A stretch of DNA of 64,000 nt from Branchiibius sp. NY16-3462-2 (GTDB lineage Bacteria > Actinomycetota > Actinomycetes > Actinomycetales > Dermatophilaceae). A program made the position numbers and the translations under genes. How positions within the stretch are numbered: position 1 is the first letter of the stretch; each line of letters opens with the position of its first letter. Below, in pieces: positions 28,298 through 35,244 of the stretch. Location: the NCBI RefSeq assembly GCF_001594145.1, contig NZ_LVCF01000043.1, forward strand, positions 62,001 through 126,000, given 5' to 3'. Below the pieces are notes generated by a model. It had not been told where the DNA came from. It saw only the letters and a program-made list of their open reading frames with translations, and did no database searches.

Positions 28298-29550
28298 CAG
28301 ACCTCCTCCGATCCGAGCAACGGGTAGTGCCCAATCTTTTTGCGCTTCTCTTGCTGGGTGACGATGAGCTTCCGCTTTACGGCCTCTTCGACATACGGCT
28401 TGATGTCCCGCAGATTGGTTGCCTCTTTGAGGTCGTTGACGCCCGCGCCGGGATTGGCCCGGATTGCCGCAACCAAGCTGGCCAGTTCGGACTCGAACCG
28501 GTCCGCGTGGCGAGCGGACAGGTCCGCGAACGAGACGGGTTGCTCGTTGAACTCCGCGACTGTCACCAACGACGGCACGAGAAGCCCGTCTTCCGTTGCG
28601 GTCAGGGAGAACACGCCCGCGATGCTGCGGTCCTGTTGTCGCTCCGACACGCCACGAACCCACCCGGGCCGATCCTTCGAGACCACCAGCCGCGCTGAGC
28701 CGCTTTGGCCGCGAGCGAACGGCGTGATGACCTCCACCAAGAACGACGCGCCCCGGATACTGGCGCGCTTGTGTTGGGTGCCCAACGCTTCGCGCCCGTC
28801 CGATCCGCGCGCGATGTGGTCGATGGTCACGCATGCACCACCGGCCAACGTCAGCGGCAACAGCAAAGCCCGCTTGAACTCGGCGTAGTCGCTCTCGTCA
28901 CGCGGCTTGAGGCCGAACGCGTTCATCGCATCGGTCACACCGTCCAGCACGATGACCTCGAACTGGCCGGACGCGATCAGGTCACCGAGCGCCCGCATCT
29001 CCTTGTCCGAGTAGCGGTCTGACGGTCCGATGTAGGTCAGGCAATCGACCACCACCGCGGCGTCGACGCCGAGCGCCATCAGCCGCGACGCGATGTCCAC
29101 CATGCTGGACTCGAAGTCCAGGTAGAGCACCTTGCCGCCCGCCTGCATGACCTGGGTACACATGAACAGCGCGACCCATGTCTTGCCGGACTCGCTCTCG
29201 CCATGTAGGCCGTTGAGCAACTCGCCGTAGATCAGCCGCTCGCTGTCGGATCGCTCCAGCAACGTCGGCTTCGCCACGTCCAGATCCCCCGCCAGAACGG
29301 CGGCCATATCGGCAGGTGCCCAACTGGACTGCATCGCCGATGTGGACAGGGTGTCGTTCTCAGCGGCCAGCTTCCGCACCAGGTCCAGCAGGTTCGCCGG
29401 TCCGTAGTCCGTCACGGGCGAAACCGATTGGCCGTCTAGGGATAGCAGCACATCTTGCACTGCCTTTGCCTTACCCGTGTCGTCGGCACTCACCCGGTCA
29501 AACAGGGCTTTCAATTCCTCGGGTGGGAGCAGTTCATCCGGATTGGTCAT
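28297..29550 (-). CDS. RepA-like AAA ATPase (replicative helicase-type)
   Basis: A 417-residue ATPase of the RecA-like RepA/AAA_25 type found in plasmids and phages. Walker A is HGESESGKTW (about residues 116-125), Walker B is FEVIVLDGV, and a sensor-like ITPFARG and VTIDHIARG follow. The C-terminal 80 residues look like a winged helix (GVNDLKEATNLRDIKPYVEE). ATG 29550 overlaps the stop of the primase gene (ATGA). With the primase-polymerase it should drive replication of the excised element, most likely from the repeat cluster at 27335. Confidence 0.85.
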   Translation of the reverse strand: MTNPDELLPPEELKALFDRVSADDTGKAKAVQDVLLSLDGQSVSPVTDYGPANLLDLVRKLAAENDTLSTSAMQSSWAPADMAAVLAGDLDVAKPTLLERSDSERLIYGELLNGLHGESESGKTWVALFMCTQVMQAGGKVLYLDFESSMVDIASRLMALGVDAAVVVDCLTYIGPSDRYSDKEMRALGDLIASGQFEVIVLDGVTDAMNAFGLKPRDESDYAEFKRALLLPLTLAGGACVTIDHIARGSDGREALGTQHKRASIRGASFLVEVITPFARGQSGSARLVVSKDRPGWVRGVSERQQDRSIAGVFSLTATEDGLLVPSLVTVAEFNEQPVSFADLSARHADRFESELASLVAAIRANPGAGVNDLKEATNLRDIKPYVEEAVKRKLIVTQQEKRKKIGHYPLLGSEEV

Positions 29551-30485
29551 CCTCGCCACCTCGGTATCCGCGACAGGTCCGCGCGGTAGTACTGCTCCGC
29601 TTGGCGGAGGCACTTCAGCGCATCGCGCCAACGGAACGAGTGCCCCGTCTGGGGAGTCACGTTCCAGACCGCGCTCATCAACGCTTCGACGACCGCCCGA
29701 TTCCCGTTGTGTTGATTGAGCATTGACCGGCACCAAGCCAGACAGTCGGTGTCACGCGAGCCGGACACCGCACCGAAGCCGTTGCCCAGCCACCAATCCA
29801 GCTCAGGGACCTCCTCAGAGGACCGGCTGGCGGACTGGACCCGGACGGCATCTACGTCCGTCAGAAGCGCACCTGGCACCGCTGGCGGCGCAAGGAGGTC
29901 ACCTTCCGACTCGTACATGACGAACGCGGAGCCGATATCGCGCGGATGGGTCTTGAAGTCACCCACCAGCGAGATCTCCCGAATCGACGGCGGCAGCGCA
30001 ACCGGCTTACCGTCGGCCAGGACATCGACGCCGGGCAGCCACCCGATCCGCGATTGCTGCGGAGCGTGCAACCGAAAGTAGAAGTGCATGCCTCCGGAGG
30101 GTGACTGAACTCGCGGAACTGATTGCAGGTCAACGGAATTGACCTGACACCAGGCGGTGAACGCCGTCACTCCGTTCTGGCCGACCTTGTGCGTGTCGCA
30201 GTCCACAACCAGCACACGGTTAGGCATCCCGCAGACCATGCCGACGTTACAGACACGCGTGCTGCCGGACCAGACCGCCGCGACTTGCGCGACGTCCCGG
30301 ATGCCGATGAAGGGCTTAGCCGAGGACGCCTCATCGAACGTGCGCCCTCGCGACCAGTCGTAGTGACACTCGTTGCTGCCTGGCATCATGGGTATCACCG
30401 CCACCCCGCGAGAGACCCACCACAGCGCGGCCTCCAGATACCCAGTCTTCGTGTTAGGCAACGGGATTGGGCTAGAATCAGACAC
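29547..30485 (-). CDS. Bifunctional DNA primase/polymerase (Prim-Pol) protein
   Basis: A 312-residue protein with an N-terminal Prim-Pol domain of the AEP superfamily. Diagnostic parts are AALWWVSRGVAVIPM, the catalytic acids in VLVVDCDTH and SPSGGMHFYFR with its histidine. The C-terminal third may be a helical primase-associated region. The start is GTG 30485 (GGTGG 5 nt upstream), overlapping the end of the XRE gene; GTG 30494 is an alternative. It would make primers or copy DNA for the element. It has no fused helicase; the ATPase next door fills that role. Confidence 0.85.
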   Translation of the reverse strand: MSDSSPIPLPNTKTGYLEAALWWVSRGVAVIPMMPGSNECHYDWSRGRTFDEASSAKPFIGIRDVAQVAAVWSGSTRVCNVGMVCGMPNRVLVVDCDTHKVGQNGVTAFTAWCQVNSVDLQSVPRVQSPSGGMHFYFRLHAPQQSRIGWLPGVDVLADGKPVALPPSIREISLVGDFKTHPRDIGSAFVMYESEGDLLAPPAVPGALLTDVDAVRVQSASRSSEEVPELDWWLGNGFGAVSGSRDTDCLAWCRSMLNQHNGNRAVVEALMSAVWNVTPQTGHSFRWRDALKCLRQAEQYYRADLSRIPRWRG

Positions 30486-30810
30486 GAGGACCACCGCTCA
30501 TCCGCCTACGCGTGATCTTCTTCCGGCCCGCCGCAAGCTCTCCCTTGCGGCGGGCTTCACTTTTTGGCGGACGACCACCAGCCACGCCGAACGGCTGGGC
30601 CAGCATCTCCTCGGTAAACAGCTCCTCGACCGGAACGCCAAGCAGCTTGGGCAATCGTTCGAGAACCTCCGGACGCGGACGCGTCTTCCCGAGGAGCACT
30701 GCTCTCAGATGCAGGTACGGGACGTTGATCTCGGCCGACGCACTCGATGCGTTCCATCGCTGTGCATACAAGATGTCGCGCGCAGGCTGCACGACCCAAG
30801 GTGGATTCAT
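30478..30810 (-). CDS. XRE-family helix-turn-helix regulator
   Basis: A 110-residue DNA-binding protein. The helix-turn-helix lies at about 25-65 (ASAEINVPYLHLRAVLLGKTRP, with LPKLLGVPVEELF behind it), followed by a basic tail (GRPPKSEARRKGEL). GGAG precedes ATG 30810. It is the first gene of the leftward replication operon and faces the rightward operon, the position of a phage-type repressor. A perfect 10-bp inverted repeat containing ACTGG lies 5 nt upstream at 30815. Confidence 0.82.
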   Translation of the reverse strand: MNPPWVVQPARDILYAQRWNASSASAEINVPYLHLRAVLLGKTRPRPEVLERLPKLLGVPVEELFTEEMLAQPFGVAGGRPPKSEARRKGELAAGRKKITRRRMSGGPRV

Positions 30811-30814
30811 GATG

Positions 30815-30840
30815 GGACTCCAGTTCAGCTACTGGAGTCC
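30815..30840. promoter_or_regulatory. Probable operator of the XRE regulator
   Basis: GGACTCCAGT and ACTGGAGTCC form a perfect 10-bp inverted repeat with a 6-nt spacer, between the XRE start codon and its upstream DNA. It includes the ACTGG/CCAGT word that fills the repeat cluster at 27335-27424. It also overlaps the ribosome binding site region of the XRE gene, so repression or autoregulation is likely. Confidence 0.6.
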
Positions 30841-31199
30841 TGGCCGGTACGTCGATCACTCTTCACCGGCGGTCCGAACTCGGGTCTCTCCACCCTGTGT
30901 GGTTCCGCTAAGGACTACTGTAGCCCCCCGCTTACACCGTCACACAAACTCCGTTCCACTCCCCACGCACCCACCCGAATCCTGTTGCTGCGCAAACGAG
31001 TTGGGTACGCTTGACAAACCGCATAGGTGTGGTGGACCCTTCCATACACCGCCGATTGAGCCGAGACAGCCACCGAGCCCGGACGACGCGGACGTGACCA
31101 GACCGAAGAGGTAGACCCGGCGTGCACCCGCGCTGAGGACGTTGCCCGGTCTGTTGGGTGATCCATCTATCACCACGCCCCGGAAGGCAACTCACCATC
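30841..31199. other. Divergent control region of the element
   Basis: About 360 bp without a convincing gene, between the leftward replication operon and the rightward small-gene operon. TTGACA at 31011 has no matching -10 at the right distance. TACGCT at 31006 is a possible -10. GGTGAT and ATCACC with a 6-nt spacer (31157-31174) form a perfect inverted repeat just upstream of the first rightward gene and may be a second operator. Confidence 0.4.
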
Positions 31200-31544
31200 A
31201 TGCAACCCATCACTCGGTCTTTTCACGCCCGCGTCCTGTATCGCGGAAAGCCCAGATTTCACCGCGCCTACTTCCGCCAGTTGCAAGGAAACACGATGGG
31301 CGGAAGTCGCGTATCTAAGGTTCGCGGCTTGACCTGTAGACCCGACGATGACGGCGTCTACACCCTCCTCGTCTGGATCGCACGTCGTTCGGTGACCCCA
31401 GACAAGCGGCCCATCACGGAGCAGTTGGCTCGTGCGTGGGCGGACGCAGTGGACCAGTCCGGTTTCTACGAACCCGTGCTGGTCTCTTGCGACGTGGAAA
31501 TGCAGGGACGCATCTATGAGCTCGACGAGTGGCTACCGGTATGA
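31200..31544 (+). CDS. Hypothetical protein, first gene of the rightward operon
   Basis: A 114-residue soluble protein, not recognised. The N-terminus is basic (MQPITRSFHARVLYRGKPRF) and the rest is mixed alpha/beta with an acidic end. ATG 31200 is chosen by the coupled gene downstream and a GGAAGG upstream at rather long spacing; the start is uncertain. Confidence 0.55.
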   Translation: MQPITRSFHARVLYRGKPRFHRAYFRQLQGNTMGGSRVSKVRGLTCRPDDDGVYTLLVWIARRSVTPDKRPITEQLARAWADAVDQSGFYEPVLVSCDVEMQGRIYELDEWLPV

Positions 31545-31900
31545 CCTCCTGGCCGACTGACCCGGACGACAACGGCAACGCCCAGCCGAAGACGCTGAAC
31601 GGACACACCAAGTTCGTGACGCGCAAGACCTGGCATGTCGTGGTCCGCAACGATCCGAATCCGCAGGAGTTGCTGGACTACCTGCTCGCGCGGTTCGGCC
31701 CCGGTGGTGACAAACCCGGCAGCAAGAAGATCACCGATGGCGAGGTCCGCGACAACGTGCTGACGATGACGGTGGTCTACACCGTCCGAGGTGGCTACCC
31801 GTCCGACCTGACGCGGTGGATTAGCCGCATCGCCAAGATCGACCCGCAGCACGTAACCGCGGAGCAGGTTGGCGACCCGGTCGTGACGGACTGGACCTAG
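31541..31900 (+). CDS. Hypothetical protein of the rightward operon
   Basis: A 119-residue soluble protein without recognised domains. Its ATG overlaps the stop of the previous gene (ATGA). It contains a helical PQELLDYLLARFG segment and a basic GDKPGSKK loop. A strong hairpin follows directly, so the first two genes may form a separate transcript or be attenuated from the next ones. Confidence 0.6.
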   Translation: MTSWPTDPDDNGNAQPKTLNGHTKFVTRKTWHVVVRNDPNPQELLDYLLARFGPGGDKPGSKKITDGEVRDNVLTMTVVYTVRGGYPSDLTRWISRIAKIDPQHVTAEQVGDPVVTDWT

Positions 31901-31901
31901 A

Positions 31902-31938
31902 CCGGTGGCCCGCTCTCGCTCTGAGGGCGGGCTACCGG
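31902..31938 (+). terminator. Hairpin terminator inside the rightward operon
   Basis: CCGGTGGCCCGC pairs with GCGGGC and ACCGG around an 13-nt loop, directly after the stop at 31900. There is no U-tract, as is usual in actinobacteria. Confidence 0.55.
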
Positions 31939-31980
31939 CCTACGAATTTCTCGGGTTCCCGCACCGCCCGGACCTGCAAC

Positions 31981-32001
31981 TTCACCCGTCTCGTGGGTGA
32001 A
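31981..32001. repeat. Inverted repeat in the 31901-32098 spacer
   Basis: TTCACCC and GGGTGAA with a 7-nt loop, 98 nt upstream of the next gene. It may be an operator or a second hairpin of the preceding terminator. No other feature was seen in this 198-nt spacer. Confidence 0.4.
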
Positions 32002-32098
32002 ACCGACTGTGCCGCAGTGGGTTTCACGTTGCACACGGGTCACTCTCCTAGTTCTGTTGCTCCTGTTGGCCCCGAGGTACGGGACCCGGAAGGAAGCA

Positions 32099-32317
32099 AT
32101 GACCACAGCACGCGACCTCGCCTACGAGGTCCTGAACGAGACCGCCGTTCCCGCCTTCGTCCGCAAGGTCGAGGACTTCGAGCAGACCCACGACTACATG
32201 TGGATCTTCGACCCGGACGTCGACAACGTCGTCGGTCTGGTCAAGCGCGGCACCAACCGCGCCGAGGTCGTCGTCTACCTGGACCGCAAGGACTTCGAGG
32301 GTGGTGAGTCGCTGTGA
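32099..32317 (+). CDS. Small hypothetical protein of the rightward operon
   Basis: A 72-residue acidic protein, unrecognised. AAGGAAG lies just before ATG 32099. The longer upstream open frame contains a hydrophobic stretch but has no ribosome binding site and is not preferred. The sequence suggests a helix (TTARDLAYEVLNE) and beta strands (RAEVVVYLDRK). Confidence 0.55.
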   Translation: MTTARDLAYEVLNETAVPAFVRKVEDFEQTHDYMWIFDPDVDNVVGLVKRGTNRAEVVVYLDRKDFEGGESL

Positions 32318-32589
32318 AGATGACCGTCTCCGAACTGCGCGACCTGCTCGCGGACCTGCCCGGTGACGCCGAGGTCCGCATGGCGACCCAACCGCACTGG
32401 CCCATGGCCAGCCAGCTACGCGGGATCGCGACCGGCAGCAGCATCGCCGGCGAGACCCAATGCGACGAGCACGGGTACTACTCGTGCGACGACTGCACGG
32501 ACGACTCGGTCGTCTGGCTGGTCGAGGGTGACTCGATCTTCGATGACCCGTACGCGCCGCGTGCCGCATGGGACGGGACGGTCCGCTGA
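32314..32589 (+). CDS. Small hypothetical protein with His/Cys cluster
   Basis: A 91-residue acidic protein. The first 20 residues (VSELRDLLADLPGDAEV) resemble a helix common in small phage proteins. A CDEHGYYSCDDC stretch could bind a metal. GTG 32314 overlaps the previous stop (GTGA); ATG 32320 is an alternative. Confidence 0.58.
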   Translation: MKMTVSELRDLLADLPGDAEVRMATQPHWPMASQLRGIATGSSIAGETQCDEHGYYSCDDCTDDSVVWLVEGDSIFDDPYAPRAAWDGTVR

Positions 32590-32846
32590 TGGCTACCACC
32601 TCCGAATGGGTCCGCCGCGACTCGGCCAAAATGTACGACGCGCTGCGCAAGATCCGCGACGAAGCCGAAGCGGCTTTGGCCGCAATGGAAATGTCCCAGA
32701 TGCCCGAATTCACCCGCGACCTGGAAGCGCTGGCGCTGGTCGTGGACCGCGCCGAGACGCGGCTGATCTCGGCCAACGCAGGCGACCCGGACACGTACCG
32801 CATGCACCGGACCATGGGCGTCATGGACGCCCGGGCAGGGGTCTAG
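32589..32846 (+). CDS. Small helical hypothetical protein
   Basis: An 85-residue protein, almost entirely predicted helix (KMYDALRKIRDEAEAAL, LEALALVVDRAETRL). Its ATG overlaps the previous stop by one base (TGATG). No family recognised. Confidence 0.58.
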   Translation: MATTSEWVRRDSAKMYDALRKIRDEAEAALAAMEMSQMPEFTRDLEALALVVDRAETRLISANAGDPDTYRMHRTMGVMDARAGV

Positions 32847-32848
32847 TC

Positions 32849-33202
32849 ATGCCGCACATCAAGAAGCCCCGCAACGCAGCCGCCGAGGTCGATCTGACGC
32901 GCAAGACGCCGTGGGGAACCGAGTACCGCGTCGCCCGAACCGCGACCGCCGGAGTTGCCTGTGATCAACGGTGGGTCACCATCTGCCTGGAGCACAACAC
33001 CCAGCACGGGTCCGACACATTGCGGACCGCCTGCACCGCTGGCACCCGCGCCGCGGTCGCCGAGTGGTGCAACGCCTGCGCGGTCCTGCGCGACGGGCCC
33101 CCTGAGCCTGTGGAACCGGCCCCTGCGACCAATCCCGCCCGGAAGCGGACGACGCCCGTCCGCAAGCCCCAGAACACCCGCGCAGCCAGCGCGGGGAAGT
33201 GA
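32849..33202 (+). CDS. Hypothetical protein with Cys/His pairs and basic tail
   Basis: A 117-residue protein. A central part carries CDQRW, CLEHNTQHG and EWCNAC, which might form a metal site. The C-terminal 35 residues are Pro/Arg/Lys-rich and probably disordered. It starts 3 nt after the preceding stop and ends 11 nt before the next start, so it belongs to the same operon. Confidence 0.58.
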   Translation: MPHIKKPRNAAAEVDLTRKTPWGTEYRVARTATAGVACDQRWVTICLEHNTQHGSDTLRTACTAGTRAAVAEWCNACAVLRDGPPEPVEPAPATNPARKRTTPVRKPQNTRAASAGK

Positions 33203-33213
33203 AAGAGGAAATG

Positions 33214-33717
33214 ATGAAGATGAAGAAGAAGACCGTGGCCGTAACCGCAGCCGGTGGCTTGCTGATCGCCGGTGGCGGAACCGCACTGGCCGCGTACCTG
33301 CTGCAGGCCAAGGTGGACGGCACCGTCGCGACCCGCTCGATGAACTACACCTGGGCCGCGAACCCCGTTGCCACCGCGTCCGGTTCGGCCGCCGTGTGCA
33401 ACGTCAGCGGCTCCGGTGACAAGCTGACGATCAACGTGCAGGGTTACCCCGGTGACACGTGCACGGTGAAGGGGACGATCATCCTGACCGCCTCCGAGAA
33501 CGCGCGGATCGTTGGCTCGAAGTTCACCCTGCCCGCAGGCTGGACCTCGTCGTTGGACTCGTGCGGCCTGACCGTCGTGCAAGGCGCGGCAACGCCGGTT
33601 CAGTTCACCATCAAGGCGGGCGACTCCGGGTCGGGTTCGCTGGCGACCGGTGACGGCCTCCAGATGGCTCCGGTCTCCCAGGTCGGAATCGGCGCGGTGA
33701 CCTGCACGACCAGCTAG
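33214..33717 (+). CDS. Exported protein, last gene of the rightward operon
   Basis: A 167-residue protein with a basic N-terminus and hydrophobic segment (KKKTVAVTAAGGLLIAGGGT) followed by AYLLQA. The pattern recalls the SipW-dependent signal peptides of TasA/camelysin-like proteins, but this is tentative. The mature part is beta-rich, with four cysteines that could form two disulfides (VCNVSG, DTCTV, DSCGL, VTCTT). ATG 33214 is 5 nt from GAGG; ATGs at 33211 and 33220 are alternatives. It is the only clearly exported product of the element. A surface or exclusion role is possible. Confidence 0.62.
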   Translation: MKMKKKTVAVTAAGGLLIAGGGTALAAYLLQAKVDGTVATRSMNYTWAANPVATASGSAAVCNVSGSGDKLTINVQGYPGDTCTVKGTIILTASENARIVGSKFTLPAGWTSSLDSCGLTVVQGAATPVQFTIKAGDSGSGSLATGDGLQMAPVSQVGIGAVTCTTS

Positions 33718-33733
33718 CCCGCGCAGCACAACA

Positions 33734-33768
33734 GGAAGCCCCGGCCAGAGGTGTTGGCCGGGGCTTCC
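33734..33768. terminator. Strong bidirectional hairpin between convergent operons
   Basis: GGAAGCCCCGGCC pairs perfectly with GGCCGGGGCTTCC (13 bp) around a 9-nt loop. It separates the rightward operon ending at 33717 from the leftward operon ending at 33853 and probably terminates both. Confidence 0.85.
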
Positions 33769-33852
33769 CGTGTGTTCAGAGGCTATCTCAGCCCCCCTCG
33801 CGTCCCGGACGGTTGGTTGTCCGTCGGCGACACGAACGCCTCTCAGCGCCCG

Positions 33853-34014
33853 CTACGACGACCCCAGACCGCGGACGCGGTTCTGTTCCTCGGGACTGGA
33901 GTTGATCGGAGCCTCCTGGCCCTCGTTGACGTCGGCGAACATCAACCGGCGCTGCTTGGTGTAATCGTCCTCCGGCAGGTTGCCGTCACCGGAGAAGTCG
34001 GCCATTTCGCTCAT
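33853..34014 (-). CDS. Small acidic hypothetical protein
   Basis: A 53-residue acidic protein beginning MSEMADFSGDGNLPEDD and ending RVRGLGSS. Its ATG overlaps the stop of the upstream HGG-motif gene (ATGA), which supports translation. It closes the leftward four-gene operon at the right end of the element. Family unknown. Confidence 0.55.
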   Translation of the reverse strand: MSEMADFSGDGNLPEDDYTKQRRLMFADVNEGQEAPINSSPEEQNRVRGLGSS

Positions 34015-34583
34015 TGTCGTGCCTGCGCTTTCAGTCGTCGCCGCATCTCAGCGGCAGTTGGATTCACGGGCGGGAACGGAACGGCCTCGGCCATCTGGTC
34101 ACCGAACGTCACCAGGTCAGCACGCGGTGACCTGGGAATGTCACTGTCCGCGTATGGATCTGGCGCGGGCGGTTCGGAGACGATGACCGCGTCCTCGATG
34201 TCGTCGTCATCGACGATGACGATCTCGGTGGCCGACGCAAAGGTCTGCTCGAACTTGTGCGTGACGCCGATCTCCGCGACCTTGGCACCGCCCAAGCCCG
34301 CCCGGTCGAGCACCGATTCCGCGATCTTGCGCCGCTCCTGGATGGGGATGGAATCGTCCCGCATCCATTGCAGCAACCGGGACACCGCATCGTCGGCGGC
34401 CATGATCAACCGCTCGGCCGCTTTGGCTTTGACCTGCGGTGCCGCCCCGCCGTGAGTTCGGCAGACGACACCGCCTTTCATCGCCAGGTGTTTGCACTGG
34501 TTGCCGCTGCGGCGACTCTTGGCATGGCAGCGGGTCGCGTTGGGATGCTCCAGCCACCACTGCTCGGACAGCTTCGTCGTCAT
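34011..34583 (-). CDS. HGG-motif protein, possible small-terminase-like
   Basis: A 190-residue protein. The N-terminal third has a Cys/His motif, ATRCHAKSRRSGNQCKH then VVCRTHGGAAPQV, seen in many actinophage and island proteins and often encoded near terminase genes. A helical region follows (AERLIMAADDAVSRLLQWM). The rest is acidic and likely disordered. DNA binding and a role in packaging choice are possible but unproven. Start overlaps the coiled-coil gene's stop (ATGA). Confidence 0.6.
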   Translation of the reverse strand: MTTKLSEQWWLEHPNATRCHAKSRRSGNQCKHLAMKGGVVCRTHGGAAPQVKAKAAERLIMAADDAVSRLLQWMRDDSIPIQERRKIAESVLDRAGLGGAKVAEIGVTHKFEQTFASATEIVIVDDDDIEDAVIVSEPPAPDPYADSDIPRSPRADLVTFGDQMAEAVPFPPVNPTAAEMRRRLKAQARQ

Positions 34584-34993
34584 CGCCCTAGCACCGGGTA
34601 CTTGCTGAGTAGCCGGTCGCGTTCAGCTGCCGGGTCCGCGATGACGGCGTTGGTCGCGGCCAGATCAGCCTCGAAGCTCTGACGCCGTCCAGCTAGGTCG
34701 GCGTAGCGCGAACGAGCCTTGCGGAGCCTGGCAACCGCCTGAGCCTTAGTGATCCGTCCGGCCTTGGCCGCGTCGAGCACTTCGCGCGCTTCGTTGTTCA
34801 GTTCGCGAAGCTCGTTCTCGATCTGCTCGGCCGCCTGCGCCAACTGGTGCGTCTTGTCGATTGCCTGGGTACGGATCGACTCGGCTTGCTGCTCGGCGTC
34901 CTTCTCGTCCAGCTCGGCGTGTAGCTCACGGGTGGCCTGCGCGTGCTGCTCCTGCGCCAGCACGGTCAGTACGTCGTTGCGGTTGATGTCCAT
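34580..34993 (-). CDS. Coiled-coil hypothetical protein
   Basis: A 137-residue protein that is predicted to be nearly all helix with heptad character (LHAELDEKDAEQQAESIRT, AEQIENELRELNNEAREVL). Such proteins serve as scaffolds, antirepressors or DNA-binding dimers in phages; none is established here. ATG 34993 abuts the previous gene's stop, overlapping by one base. Confidence 0.6.
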   Translation of the reverse strand: MDINRNDVLTVLAQEQHAQATRELHAELDEKDAEQQAESIRTQAIDKTHQLAQAAEQIENELRELNNEAREVLDAAKAGRITKAQAVARLRKARSRYADLAGRRQSFEADLAATNAVIADPAAERDRLLSKYPVLGR

Positions 34994-35244
34994 CAGGCCA
35001 CCCCGTACTTCTCGGCCAACGCCGCATCGGACTGGGTGTCGTCGGCGTAGATCGCGGCCCGCGCTGCTTCGCGCTTGCCAAGCTCAACCGTGGCGTCCTC
35101 CGCCTCGGTCAGCAACGAATCCACCGACAGGTAATGCGCGTTCAGCTTGTCCGCATCGACCTTGCGTGGCTGGGGACTGGTGCTGCGGCTGCGCCAGCCG
35201 CCGTCCGTTGCGATCGGCGCGGCGCTGTTGGGATCGGTACTCAT
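34993..35244 (-). CDS. Small hypothetical protein, first gene of the right-end operon
   Basis: An 83-residue protein with a disordered, Ser/Pro-rich N-terminus (about 1-28) and a helical C-terminus (KLNAHYLSVDSLLTEAEDA). AGGAG lies upstream of ATG 35244. The promoter must lie in the 106 bp between here and attR (35245-35350), where no clear motif was found. Confidence 0.55.
   Translation of the reverse strand: MSTDPNSAAPIATDGGWRSRSTSPQPRKVDADKLNAHYLSVDSLLTEAEDATVELGKREAARAAIYADDTQSDAALAEKYGVA

Noticed and set aside
31997..32098. Hydrophobic N-terminal extension of the 72-residue protein
   Set aside because: The upstream part contains an inverted repeat and lacks a ribosome binding site, whereas AAGGAAG lies just before ATG 32099.
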